Below are positions 1-10,585 of a DNA stretch of 64,000 bases, one piece after another. The DNA comes from Onchocerca volvulus (lineage: Eukaryota; Nematoda; Chromadorea; Rhabditida; Onchocercidae). The stretch's first letter is position 1. Each line of letters starts with the position of its first letter. Under the pieces are notes generated by a model that saw only the letters and a program-made list of their open reading frames with translations, ran no database searches and was not told the DNA's origin. The stretch lies in contig HG738140.1 of the NCBI GenBank assembly GCA_000499405.2, forward strand, positions 11,187,560 to 11,251,559, written 5' to 3'. The translations under genes were made by a program, and so were the position numbers.

Positions 1-195
1 AACCAAAGTATCCAGCCGATAGTCTACTTTGATCATCGAAAAATTATTTTCACTTATGCATGCAATACCATAGGAAGAGCTAAGGGATCACATAATTCAC
101 ATCAAAATAAGTTCGCTTCTTGAAGATTTCATTGTTCTTTTGATATTATTGCTATTATCTTTAAGCCTGAGCAGAATTTACCTTCATAACTGCTA

Positions 196-700
196 ACGTG
201 AGTCAGCTGTAACGAACTTAGTCAAAGCTTAGCAACTTGTAATTTATTGCCTGAAACTTCAAAAGATCATTTGTAATACTAGAGACAATGGGCAGAAATT
301 GAATTTTATTAAATTCAGTAAGAAATATAGAGATCTCGAGAATCAAGAGAAACTTGACGGCTATGAAATTGCTGAAGTTTATTTGTTAGGAAAAACTTCC
401 AAACTTTGTTAAAAACTTGAATGTAATTACACCATTAAGCATCACCAGTACTTCATCCTTCTACCTTTCTCCTTTCTAATCGATTTCATTCATGAAATTT
501 TCATCAAAATAGTCAAATTATGTATAAATAAGATCTTTTTTGGTTGATTTTTCAGAATCCATGCTCTTTTCTTTACGTATTTCTTCCCTTATTTTCATGC
601 ATTTTTGTTTTGATTTCGTCCAGAAAGATTTTGCAGATATTTATCTAAAATATGATTTGCCACAAATATTGGAACAATCACTCATGCATGTCACAATTTT
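196..700 (+). repeat. Left arm of a long imperfect inverted repeat
   Basis: This stretch matches the reverse complement of about 1985-2470, at roughly 80-90 percent identity by eye with small indels. The best part is 240-545 against 2105-2425. The arms enclose a loop of about 1.3 kb holding the neuropeptide-like gene. Both arms contain a related open frame (here about 231-411) that ends at the same TAA; this copy has a TAG where the other has TCG. Most differences between the two frames change the amino acid, so the arms look like neutrally drifting repeat copies and not a selected gene pair. Confidence 0.85.
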
Positions 701-983
701 AATAATCCTGGCAGATCCGAGCACCTTAGATAACAACGTATACGACAACTCCGTCAAAATTGATGGTAGCCTCAAAATCAAGTTTTGCACTATCACTCTG
801 AACTAATTCTAACTTACAAAGGTTTATTTTTGGTCCAAAACTTCCACGTTTTTAGAGATTGAATCTTAAATCTTAATGTGAATAATAGTGTTAATAATGG
901 TAATAATGGTAAATACTTACGAGGGCGCAAATGAGATACCTATGGCAATAAGCTGAAATTTTATATTTTTCTGAGATCTTTGA

Positions 984-989
984 TTTATT
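984..989 (-). terminator. Polyadenylation signal of the neuropeptide-like gene
   Basis: AATAAA on the minus strand lies about 45 bases beyond the proposed stop codon at 1034-1036. That is a normal distance for nematode 3' ends and supports the proposed last exon. Confidence 0.5.
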
Positions 990-1033
990 AAAAGCATCAC
1001 TGAATATATTTCTTTTTTTTTTGCTTTCTTCTC

Positions 1034-1803
1034 TCAACGGCCAATATCGATTAGCATTTGCGGAATTTGCACTCGTTCCTCTAAATCGATCGCAGGTGAC
1101 AATGATCTTTTTTTTCCCGCTGTCATCAATTGTTGCATGGTCTAAAAAAATCCGCTGATTTGTTAAATGGGAAAATTTGAAATTTCAAAATTAGCATAGA
1201 TTTGAAAATACATGACTATCGTAGCTGAGTCGTTACGAAAATAAAAATGAAGTGCATTGTAATTAACTGCACAAAGGTAAAGTCACGAACATCGAACTTT
1301 TGAACGAATTGATCTGCTGGACTTAACGCCGGTCGTTTTCCAATACTTTGCAATGACAGCAGATCATCCAAACCACCGCCCAAACCCAATGCTGGTGATA
1401 CATGTTCCGGACTGCCAAACGAACGTTTAAGGCCCTGAAATATTATGAATAAGTTAAAGAGGAATCATTTCTCATCCCATAATTAACCTTTTTCACAGGA
1501 AAACGACAATTTTTAATTACAATACCGGCATTAATCGGAATGAAAAAGGAAAGTTTGGAAAATGCTCGAAATCAATCAATTGAAGGAACTGTGCAAACTG
1601 CTAAAAACTTAATGAGGCCTTTTTTTTGTTTTGTTACAACGATCATCACATACCAGTTCATCCAGTCGTAGAATGGAATTGATGTTATCTTCGAGCTGTA
1701 CTGATGGTGCCAGTTGTTTCTTCTGTCGAATTGCATAACCGCATGCCATGTCACCAAAGCATATCGCCAGAATCGCGATGGTATTCAGACCTATTAGATA
1801 CAT
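1034..1803 (-). CDS. nlp-11: Putative neuropeptide precursor, nlp-11-like
   Basis: Proposed exons on the minus strand are 1803-1654, 1434-1291 and 1078-1034, all joined in phase 0 and giving 112 residues. The start follows a TTTTAG acceptor by one base (acceptor at 1805-1806), a likely trans-splice site. Residues 1-22 are a hydrophobic signal peptide. The rest carries processing sites of a peptide precursor: Gly-Leu-Lys-Arg near residue 54, then Ser-Ile-Gly-Lys-Arg near residue 84, and a C-terminal Asp-Ile-Gly-Arg followed by stop. The Gly residues next to basic residues predict amidated peptides. The second peptide starts PALSPADQF, close to the SPAISPAYQF of a C. elegans NLP-11 peptide as I recall it. 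The last ends MLIDIG, like NLP-11 peptides ending LLDIG. The exon 2 donor (GTTCGT) and the exon 3 acceptor, which reads TTTAGAG, are the least certain points; without that splice exon 2 would read on to a TAG at 1216-1218. The gene symbol rests on this motif match only. The gene sits in the loop of the inverted repeat. Confidence 0.62.
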
Positions 1804-1984
1804 GCTAAAAATATTGCAATTTAGACATTTTCCTCGATTTTACAGTAATGTCAGAAGGAATTTCGTCTGCAAAATATGATGGCCCTGCATATACCATGAA
1901 TTTTCACTTAATTTTCTCGGGAAGAAACAATTTTGACTTAAACGAAGCGAGCTTAGCTACAAAGACTTGCTATCGAAAAGTAAA

Positions 1985-2470
1985 AATTATGAGAGCACAT
2001 GAATAGTATTTTTCCGAAATTTGTGGCCTCCTATTTTAGATAAATATCTGCAAAATGGATGAAAAGAAGTGAAGAAATACGTGAAGAATAGAGCATAGAT
2101 TCTGGAAAATCGGCAAAAAGAGTCTTAATTATACATAATTTGACTATTTTGATGAAAATTTCATGAATGAAATCGATTGCAAAGGAGACAGGTAGGAGGA
2201 CAAAGTACTGGTGATGCTTAATGGTGTAATTATATTCAAGTTTTTAACAAAGTCTGGAAGTTTTTCCCAACAAATAAACTTCAACAATTTCATCGTCGTC
2301 AAGTTTCTCTTGATTCTCGAGATCTCTATATTCCCCACTGCATTTAATAAAATTCAATTTCTGCCCATTGTCTCTAGTATTAAAAATGATCTTTTGAAAT
2401 TTCGGGCAATAAATTGCAAGTTGCGAAGCCTTGATTAGATCTACTGTAAGTGATCCGCACTGACAAGTAA
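1985..2470 (-). repeat. Right arm of the long inverted repeat
   Basis: This is the reverse-complement partner of about 196-700. On the minus strand it holds an uninterrupted frame (about 2424-2244, extending upstream to 2762), the counterpart of the broken frame in the left arm. The upstream part of that frame runs through the purine minisatellite, where it reads as a Pro/Ser/Cys-rich string, so the full frame is unlikely to be one protein. Confidence 0.85.
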
Positions 2471-2568
2471 TATTTGATAACGATAGGTGCAGCAAATAAG
2501 TATAATCAGCAAAGAATATTCGAAAGAAATTATTAAAGCGTAATTCGAACAATACATGCATTATAGCT

Positions 2569-2693
2569 GGGAGGGACAAGGGACAGAGACGCGGGAGAGG
2601 GGACAATGGACAGGGAACGGGAGACGAAGGATGGGGACACGGGACAGGAGACATGGGACAAGGGACAACGGATACGGGATAAGGGAGACGGAA
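2569..2693. repeat. Degenerate purine minisatellite, GGGACA-type units
   Basis: About 125 bases are almost entirely purine plus a regular C, built from variants of a 6-7 base unit such as GGGACAA, GGGACAG and GGGAGAC. Its G richness on the plus strand is in sharp contrast to the AT-rich surroundings. It directly adjoins the right arm of the inverted repeat. Confidence 0.85.
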
Positions 2694-2769
2694 GTGTAGG
2701 ATTTTGAGATTGATTAGGATAAGAAATATTTGAGAATAGTACAATGAATGAACACATATCAATCATGGT

Positions 2770-4500
2770 AAATATCCGAGGAAGAAAATGTTGACATATC
2801 TTTGTTCAGCTTAAATCATTGTTAGAGTAAACATTTGTTACGTTGATCACACCTGCACTAGGCTCATTTGGAGTGAAGATATTATTGAAACCATCTTTCG
2901 AAAATAGGTAGATTCAATTTCGAGAATGGTGATTAGAGAATACTTCGCTTTTGTTAACTAACTGAGGATGTTTTCCTTTTTCCCAACAAGACTCATTACG
3001 CAAGCATCAGTGAGTAGTAATGAACAATCTATATATATGTTTGAGGCATGAACTTGATTTTTTTTTTGGTACGACTAATTTACCTTTATGAGCGACAAAG
3101 GTAAATGAAAGGTAATTGAAGACAAAGTAAGGACTGAGACTACAAGTTTATTAGAAAAATAATGGCCAAACTTTTGCAACAAAACTATTATTAAAACAGT
3201 CATCGCTCCCAATTAATTGGTGCATTTGTTGAAAATAACAATTTACTCTCTAATTTCTCATGATGTTAAACGATGCATATGTTTCATCACACTAATTGCT
3301 ATAAACATTTAACAAAAATTAAGAAAAACACACAAACTTACCATGGAAGAATTAATTATGAAATTTAATTTATTTCTGATAAATCTTTGAGGATGTACAA
3401 AACCATTCCTAAGAATCTGTCATCTTTCGAAGAGTTTGTTATAAGAAAATAGTTCACTTGAAAAGGTACAATCAATTAAAATTACAATCAATGTTGTCAT
3501 GAAAACCAAAAAGATATTTTCTTTTGTCTTTTTCTTTTCGAAAAATTAGATTTTAAATTGAAAAAATTTTTAAATCGATTTATTTTCTTTAACCAAATTT
3601 TTGATAAATTTAAAAACTCTTTTTTTTCTGCGGGTAAAATCTCATAACGAAAAATCTCTCCTATTTTTCTTATTTTCGATAACTCAATTTTGTTTTCCTT
3701 ATTACTTTTATTTGACTGCTACTTTGCAAGCTGTATTAGAATGATTAACACCGAACATAGGCATTGCAATGTAGGGCAATGTTGATAAAGTTTCTAATTT
3801 CGTTTAAATAAACAATAATGGATAACTGCATTACTAGATAAATTATACATTTATTTTTAATTGTTAGCATGTCTATCAGTTCTTTCTAAACTGTTAGTAG
3901 TGGTTGGATTAATTTGATTTGTTTCAGCCAGAAGGAACTTTCCTTGAATCGGATTATGCAGAAATGTTTCTGGAAATTGAGAAAAGATGATAAATTTAAA
4001 GAATCAGAAACTTTCAGTACTGCTTAACTCTCAACTAATTAAATGCGTGCAAAAGCTAGCGAGGAAATATGATAGTAATAAGAAAAAAATGTAATTATAG
4101 CAAAAGACTCAAAAGTATTAATAATCAAATAAGCAAAATTATATTTGGAATATGAGATGTAAACTGCGTGCAAGAAAAAAAAATAGGAAATTGCATTTCG
4201 TGTAATTGGTGAGCGAATTAGTAACTACAAAATCACAAGAAATGAAAACAATAAAAAAGCTTTTCGTTACAAAGTTCTGTTTCCGGAAAAAAACTTTATT
4301 AAATTGACTATAATTCAGTTAAAAGGAATAAATTGATTTTGATCATCCAGCAAAGAACAACAGAAAACATTCGTTTGGCTTTCTTGACGAAAATGATTGT
4401 GTTATTTTGATTAGCCATACTTTTTAAAAAACTTTTCTAGGCGAGTCATTTTCTTATAACGAATTCTTAGAAATTTAACAAATTTTTAAAATGGCATGCC
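2770..4500. other. AT-rich stretch with no supported gene
   Basis: Both strands were read for splice-bounded frames with protein-like composition and none was found. There are many short homopolymer runs and short chance frames only. It could hold regulatory sequence for the genes on either side, but nothing visible shows that. Confidence 0.5.
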
Positions 4501-4516
4501 GAAAAAATTAACAGAT

Positions 4517-4924
4517 TTAAGTGTTTTCCAAGCGAATTTTTATAATTGATTCGAATACAGCCTTAACTATTTGACCATTTCTTGTCAGAATTGTAATTTC
4601 TTTTCTTTTAAATGATGGCTTCACTTTTTGCTGATTCATCGTGGTAAAAAGATCAGCAAAGGAATAAAAGTCAAGCACATTGATCTCGAAAGCAGCAATA
4701 ATGTTTACTCCAACCTGTAAATATTAAATAAAGAAAACTATTTTAGAAATTTCATCTAAGAATAAAGCAGTCCATACTTGTTCAGGCACATAAAAAACAA
4801 AGATATACACACTCTTCGAATTCTGAAAATGAAATTGGCCAACATTTCAGGATTTCTGATTTCGGAATGTCATATTTACAATACATTTCGAAGAAATGTA
4901 AAAAAAAAAAAAAACGCATGTCAT
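4517..4924 (-). CDS. Possible small three-exon protein, unknown
   Basis: A tentative model reads exons 4924-4880, 4822-4778 and 4714-4517, all in phase 0, for 95 residues. The introns (57 and 63 bases) have GT..AG ends, with acceptors TTTTCAG and TTTACAG. The N-terminal 30 residues are hydrophobic, with four Phe in a row coded by part of a T15 run, and could be a signal or membrane segment. The last exon gives a mixed, protein-like sequence including LDFYSFADLF and a basic stretch FKRKE. No family is recognised. The T run in exon 1 and the length of the last frame (65 codons) are both within reach of chance in DNA this AT-rich, so the model is weak. Confidence 0.25.
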
Positions 4925-5520
4925 CTAGCGCTAGCATCGCGATTTATTCCCTGAATTTCGTTTTTTCCTTTGTTTTATGTTTAAGTCACATTTAAACAAT
5001 AACATCAAATTTAAATTTAACTTCACAATGATAAATGATTAGTTTTAGCATCAATGTTAATGATTGATTAATCCTATTACTAGTGATCGGTGATTGTTGT
5101 TTAGTATGGATGAGAAAATACATTACTCAAAACATTTCTGAAATGAAAGCAACTAATAAATATCATTGATTTTAATATACCAACATAACATAAATTCACT
5201 ACAAAAATTGTGTTCACACTTAAGCTTCCATCAAAATTTATTGTTCAATGCAATCAATATTTCAAGAATTCTCCCACAAAATATTATAATGTATATTTGG
5301 AACAGCTTTGTTCAAATGACAATAAAATCGTTTCGTAACGAAATGAATACAATTGTTGAACTGTCATTGCTGAAGCGTAAATAAAAATTAATGTAATCAT
5401 CTATTGCATCTTTTTTTGCTATGTGTTCAATTATCAGTTGATTTGAGTTATTCTAACTAATAAAGTGGAATTACTAAGTTATTCAAATTAAACTAAAAAA
5501 TTAGAGTGTTCAAATGAAAT

Positions 5521-5625
5521 TATAAGGTGACGAATTTTCTATGAAATAACAATTTCATTAACTGGGAATGTTTAAGTTCTCAAGTAGTTAAAATAGAAGA
5601 TATTTCAAAAATTTGTCACCTTATA
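5521..5625. repeat. MITE-like element with terminal inverted repeats
   Basis: The sequence begins TATAAGGTGACGAATTTT and ends with its near-exact reverse complement at about 5607-5625 (one mismatch, or a few with the extension inward). The whole is about 105 bases with a short non-coding centre. A possible TA target duplication is present at the tips but cannot be separated from the repeat itself. Confidence 0.5.
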
Positions 5626-6500
5626 AGATTGCTAAAAATAAGTTGTTGTACTTATATGCAACTACTTAAAGATGTCAACTGAACGTGACATGTCACATCT
5701 AATAACAAGTCTTTCGACGAATTGATCATTGAATTGAGCATCACATCTTTAATCAAATTCAAGAAATCTCATTTCAATGATGCAAAGATGAGAAAAGCGA
5801 AAATTTTGATTGAAAAAATTGTGTAATAACTGCAGTGAAGCGAAATAATAAATTTTGTTTAATTTCCTCATATCTAAAGAAACTTGATGCGTCCTCCGCA
5901 AAAATTCCTTATTATTTTATGCGCAAAATTCTAACATCTAAAATAAACTTAACTCTTTGAGAAATATATCAAATTATTTTTCTTTCATTGCGATATATTT
6001 AAAAGGTAACAGTTACGAATAAGCCACGAACAGGAGAATGATCGTTCAACTTCTTTGAGCACGATTATCCTTCGAAGGTTTTCAACATCTGTGCTATCTC
6101 GAAATGCTAACGATGCGAAAATTAATCAGTGGTGTCTGTTTCAAGGAAACTTCAGAAAGATGAGAAAATTCGCTGTCCTTCCAATGCGCTAATAAAGTAT
6201 TTCATTTGAACTCAGAACTTTCCCGACTCATATATTTTGCAGTTTTACCTGCCATTAATCGGCAATATATTCGTGAGAGGAATCAAAAACGAGTTGATAA
6301 ATTAGTCTGACAGCATGAAAAGTTTTAGATTAGTGAGAGTAAATAGAACCCCTACAATCGTAATACATCAAAGGGTGACAAATAAGAAGCATTGTTTTGA
6401 TAGATGGATATCTCATTAGCTGAGTTATTTATATATACTTGCTGATGTAATGGAGTGAGCCAGTCATTCAACTGATAACAAAAAAAAGTGATATGAAATT

Positions 6501-6679
6501 GAGTTCTATTACGTAAACATGAAGTGATAAAAGCGAGCAAGAAAATGGCATAAACATTAAGCCACATTACGTATGCTAATTAATCAAGTTATAAAAACGA
6601 GTAGAATGAATGTGAGCTCTATTACGTAAATATTTTCATCAAGTGATAAAATGAGCAAGAAAATGGCATAAACATTAAG
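6501..6679. repeat. Diverged tandem duplication, two units
   Basis: The unit at 6501-6561 is repeated at 6614-6679, both starting with a CTATTACGTAAA-type block and ending with an identical AAGAAAATGGCATAAACATT-type block. A third, decayed fragment (ACATTACGTA) lies between them at about 6563-6606. No function is visible. Confidence 0.75.
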
Positions 6680-9600
6680 AGTAATAGCACGATATCACAT
6701 CAAGCGAAATAAGCAATTCCTTGGGGAAATAAAATGCGCAAAAACAATGCACGACGGAGGAAATCGAGCAATAAGTTTCCTTTTATTCTTCATACTTTCA
6801 AATTAAAATTGATTTCGTTGAACTGAATCAAATGAAGCGAAAACGAAGCGAAAGCAGGTTTTCGCAAAAGGATCGCTTGGAGAAGAAGGTTGTGGATTGA
6901 GTTACATAATTACTCTTGGAATCGAAAATTCATTTACACTGGTGCTAGGGAAAGGGATATGTCAGCCTAGCAAGGAATTAAATTACCATAATTCAGAGAT
7001 TAATTATGCACAATAAATGCATTTATTCGGCCATTAACATCAGTATGGCAGGAAAAATCTCAATAAAATATTATATCCCAGAAGTAATGATGCGGACAGT
7101 TGTAAGCATTAATCACGCAATGACTTCATTCAGTAAATTAGCTCTAAAGTATAACTCAAACGATATCATAACTTTCTTAAGCTTTTGACGAACAGACATT
7201 TAGCTGAGTTCTTTAATCGATAGATCATTAGTTATATCTTTATCCTGACAAAGTTTTCGAAACGAAAACTTGGATTTTCTAAAAAGTCATAGAAAAAATG
7301 CTTGAGATGCTTTATAAGTGTTGCATAATTAACCTAACTAACCTAATTTCCTTTAAAAAGTGCGGAAATGTTGCATTTATTCTAAAATAGCAAGATACCT
7401 ATAAGCAGATGATTAGAAAAAGCTGTAAGTATAATTTGTCACATATGTGTCACATGATGTATATTAGCATCATATAGTTAAAAAAGCTACAATAATGGCG
7501 AAACAACTAAGGTGATTGCGAGATAGAACCGAAGCAGAATTATAAAAAAAGCTTGATTAGTAGCAAAGCTCGATTATTTAAAAAATCGAACTAGCTAAGT
7601 TTCTGCAATTTCTTATCTTTTAAATTTATATTGTTTTATGTATCGTATGCTGGCCGATCAGAGAGCACCTTAAATCTCATTAGCAAGTTGGCTGTCTGCG
7701 ATATTAAATCTCGATCTACCATATTCATCTAGTCAGTTAATTATAACACACCTTCCTATTGATTATTGTCCTATTAAATAAGCAAACTTGACAAACACTT
7801 CGCTTCAGTTTCAATATCATTTCCGCTCAAAATTCATTCAACACTGAATTATCAAATGATTTTAAAATGAATTCATTTGTCAATCAAACCACACCTTGTA
7901 ATGTCCAGCTATTTAAAATTTCAAGAAATAGAATTTTGATATTGTAGTTATATTATTGACATTAAATTTCATTATTTAAAAATGAAAATAGCTTGGAGAG
8001 CATAAAACAGGTAACTCTCGATTACTGTGGTTTTTCTTGTGCAACAGTAGATTTGAATACCGAGCATGTTCATATTCCGAGGATAATTCTGGAATCATTA
8101 ACCGTGGATACTAATATTTTTCGAAAACAGAGTTCCACGTTTAGTGGAACAAGTTTAAGCTACATGAGAACAACTATGAAATAGTATATTAATACGATTA
8201 ACTTGACATATAATGTGTTGCTCACAGCAAGAATGCGTTTGATTTATGCTATAATCAATCAGAAGTACTCCAAAAACATGGAATTCAATTTTTTATCCGA
8301 CAGTCAAACTTCTGATTCAAGTAAAGATCAAATGATAGAAAGATTAAATGCTGAATTTCTCTCCAAATCAGTTTCGTTCCTTAGCTTAATAAAATTTGCT
8401 CTTAGGGACAAAAATTTATTCTGCAACAATAAATCTAGTATGAATAGATCGATATCATAAATCACATGGTTATATAATTTGCTTTCTTGTGTTTACATAA
8501 TTGTTATGCTTCTAATCTTGCCAAATAATTAATACTGGAGTTTAATTTGTCATGCATATAAAATGCATCATTTAAGCAGAAATCTTATTAAGAAAACGCA
8601 TTTCTTCAACTTCTCCGGAAGTTTTGCAAGACAATAACGAGCTGCATTCATCGAGCATTCTTTATAGGAATGTGAAATTGTATCCAAAATTTGGATGTAA
8701 ACAACAGGTAATTAATCTTTTTGGTGCGCGCTCTCTTTATTATACTAATTAGAAATCTCAAAATCCATTCAAATTCTTAGCTCCAAAAACTGCTCAATAT
8801 AACTAACTCATGCATATATCAATTTCCGACTTATTTATATTACTACAATTAGCTCAAATTTATTGCCACTACAATTAATTCAAATTTGAAAACTTCATAT
8901 GCCATCTTTTATAAGCAACTTGACTTAAAATCAGGGAATGGAATAATCTCTGAAGGGAAAGAAAACAAAAATTACAGCAATAAATGTGAAAAGCATTAAA
9001 AACTTGTCAACCAATGAGAAAAAGCCCAATTACGTAAAGTTTTTTCATTTTTGAATTCTCTTTCAGGACTTTTCAAAAGGAGATGAAGATGGAATGTTTT
9101 ATATCCTATGTTCAGTACCTGAAATTTTAGTTCCCTTTCTTTATCTTGCATCATTAACAGCTCAACATTTAAACGCATACTGGCTCCATCTTAAAATTGA
9201 AATTTCTGCTGAGATCACAAAATTTTTTATAAATTCATATTTTAGTATGAGAGGAACCCAATAAAGAATATGAATTGAAGATTTCCACAGAGGACAACTA
9301 AACACCCTAACATATCGCAAACTGATTAATGTGGTTTGAAGACAGCCAACTTCTCGAGACAAGAGCCACTTCCAGCCATTACCAGCTAGAAGACAAACAC
9401 TTCTGTTTCAATATATATGATATATTAAAGACATCATCTTGTTATTCAAACTTTTCCTCTTCACTAATGCATTCTTTCCCATCATTATCCTATTCAATCC
9501 CATTCGATTACGGTGAAATTCTGCGGTTCCAATTCCGATTGAATCAAGCCAGTAACTGAAGCAAATGAAAAGCTCACTAGCTGTCCTAATGCATATTACG

Positions 9601-9873
9601 ACTTCTCATAATGTAGGAGTCTACAAGTCTAGTGCATCTGTTCTAAGATGTTTGGTTCCATTCTAATATTCTTCACTCATCGATGTACAATATCTACCGA
9701 TTGCATGATAAGCAAACAACACATCAAATCGAATGAATTCAATTTTCCTATGATTGCAACTGCTATATACTTATACGAAATGTCAAAACACAAAATTGAT
9801 AACAAATAAATTTACTTTTGAACAACTTGCTTCGAAAATCACTAAGCATAAAATAAAAGGAAATTTCAAGTAT

Positions 9874-10019
9874 TTAGCTCATTGTAATAGCATTTGTTGG
9901 TTGTGTTCCTTGACGGTTCTTTGGTTTTGCCACTTTTCCTTCACGGAAATGATTTCTGAAACAAATGAATCGATAAACTTGGATATGATGGTTCTGAAGC
10001 ATCAATTAATATCCCAACA

Positions 10020-10088
<69 letters not shown>

Positions 10089-10585
10089 AAATAGGATTTT
10101 TGCAGTTTATAACTGCAAAAATCCTATTTTTGATTGGTCCTAAATAAACAAACAGTACTTTCAAATTGGAATATGGTGAAATAGATAGGGTACTGAGAAT
10201 GTGCCAGTTTTTATCTATCACTAAATTTTTCGAATCAACACTTATTCAGTTAGAAAACTGTTAAATTATGACGAGCATATGGCTATAACTGGAGAAAATC
10301 TATCTGAACATTCCGAAATTAGGATTATTACTATTAAAAAAAAAGAAAAAAAAAAACGAACCTAAAACGACGTCGTACAATTTTGATATGACGCATACGA
10401 CCAGTACCTGTGGTATGTCGCCTGATTGATTTTGCGGACCACTGATAGGTACGCTTACGAGCAGATGGATAACCACAGGATGCGCATCGATGCTTCTGGA
10501 TATGATATGATGAACGACCGCATCGACGGCATAATGTATGCGTCTTATTGTGACGCTTTCCAAACGATGAAGTACCCTTTGTCAT
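9874..10585 (-). CDS. rpl-37: 60S ribosomal protein L37 (eL37)
   Basis: A small zinc-binding protein of the large ribosomal subunit that contacts 25/28S rRNA. Exons are 10585-10362 and 9955-9874; the codon AG|A is split by the intron, and the product is 101 residues, against about 91-97 in most animals. The four zinc ligands are Cys19, Cys22, Cys34 and Cys37, followed by the family segment [16 protein letters not shown]. Exon 2 continues with NHFREG and a basic Lys/Pro/Gln tail, as in other eL37 proteins. The start follows an ATTATAG acceptor by 12 bases, which suits spliced-leader addition. The single 406-base intron holds a (TA)n microsatellite and a perfect hairpin. The tail after the FREG block is slightly longer than usual. 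Identity is secure. Confidence 0.96.
10023..10085. repeat. (TA)n microsatellite inside the rpl-37 intron
   Basis: About 31 uninterrupted TA units. It lies within the only intron of rpl-37, 68 bases from the 3' acceptor side, and abuts a perfect hairpin. Confidence 0.97.
10088..10130. repeat. Perfect 20-bp hairpin in the rpl-37 intron
   Basis: Two 20-base arms (10088-10107 and 10111-10130) are exact reverse complements around a 3-base TAT loop. The stem contains AGGATTTTTGCAG, so it is not a simple AT repeat. It directly follows the TA microsatellite. Confidence 0.9.

Larger units (their letters stand above)
4925..9870. other. Long AT-rich intergenic stretch, small repeats only
   Basis: No gene with convincing homology was found. 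It contains a MITE-like palindrome (5521-5625), a diverged tandem duplication (6501-6679) and scattered frames of 60-89 codons that look like chance. The minus-strand frames around 8996-9362 have a Glu/Leu/Lys-rich segment ending at a possible CAG|GTACTG donor near 9120, but their order and phases do not make one coherent protein. Confidence 0.5.

Noticed and set aside
540..806. 88-codon plus-strand frame
   Set aside because: It lies across the end of the left repeat arm, is Phe/Leu/Ile-rich as expected of AT-rich chance frames, and has no splice or family support.
2244..2762. 172-codon minus-strand frame as a protein gene
   Set aside because: Its first third is the translated purine minisatellite and its last third is a repeat arm whose partner copy carries a stop and mostly amino-acid-changing differences.
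9754..10023. 89-codon plus-strand frame
   Set aside because: It is the antisense shadow of the last exon and intron of rpl-37.
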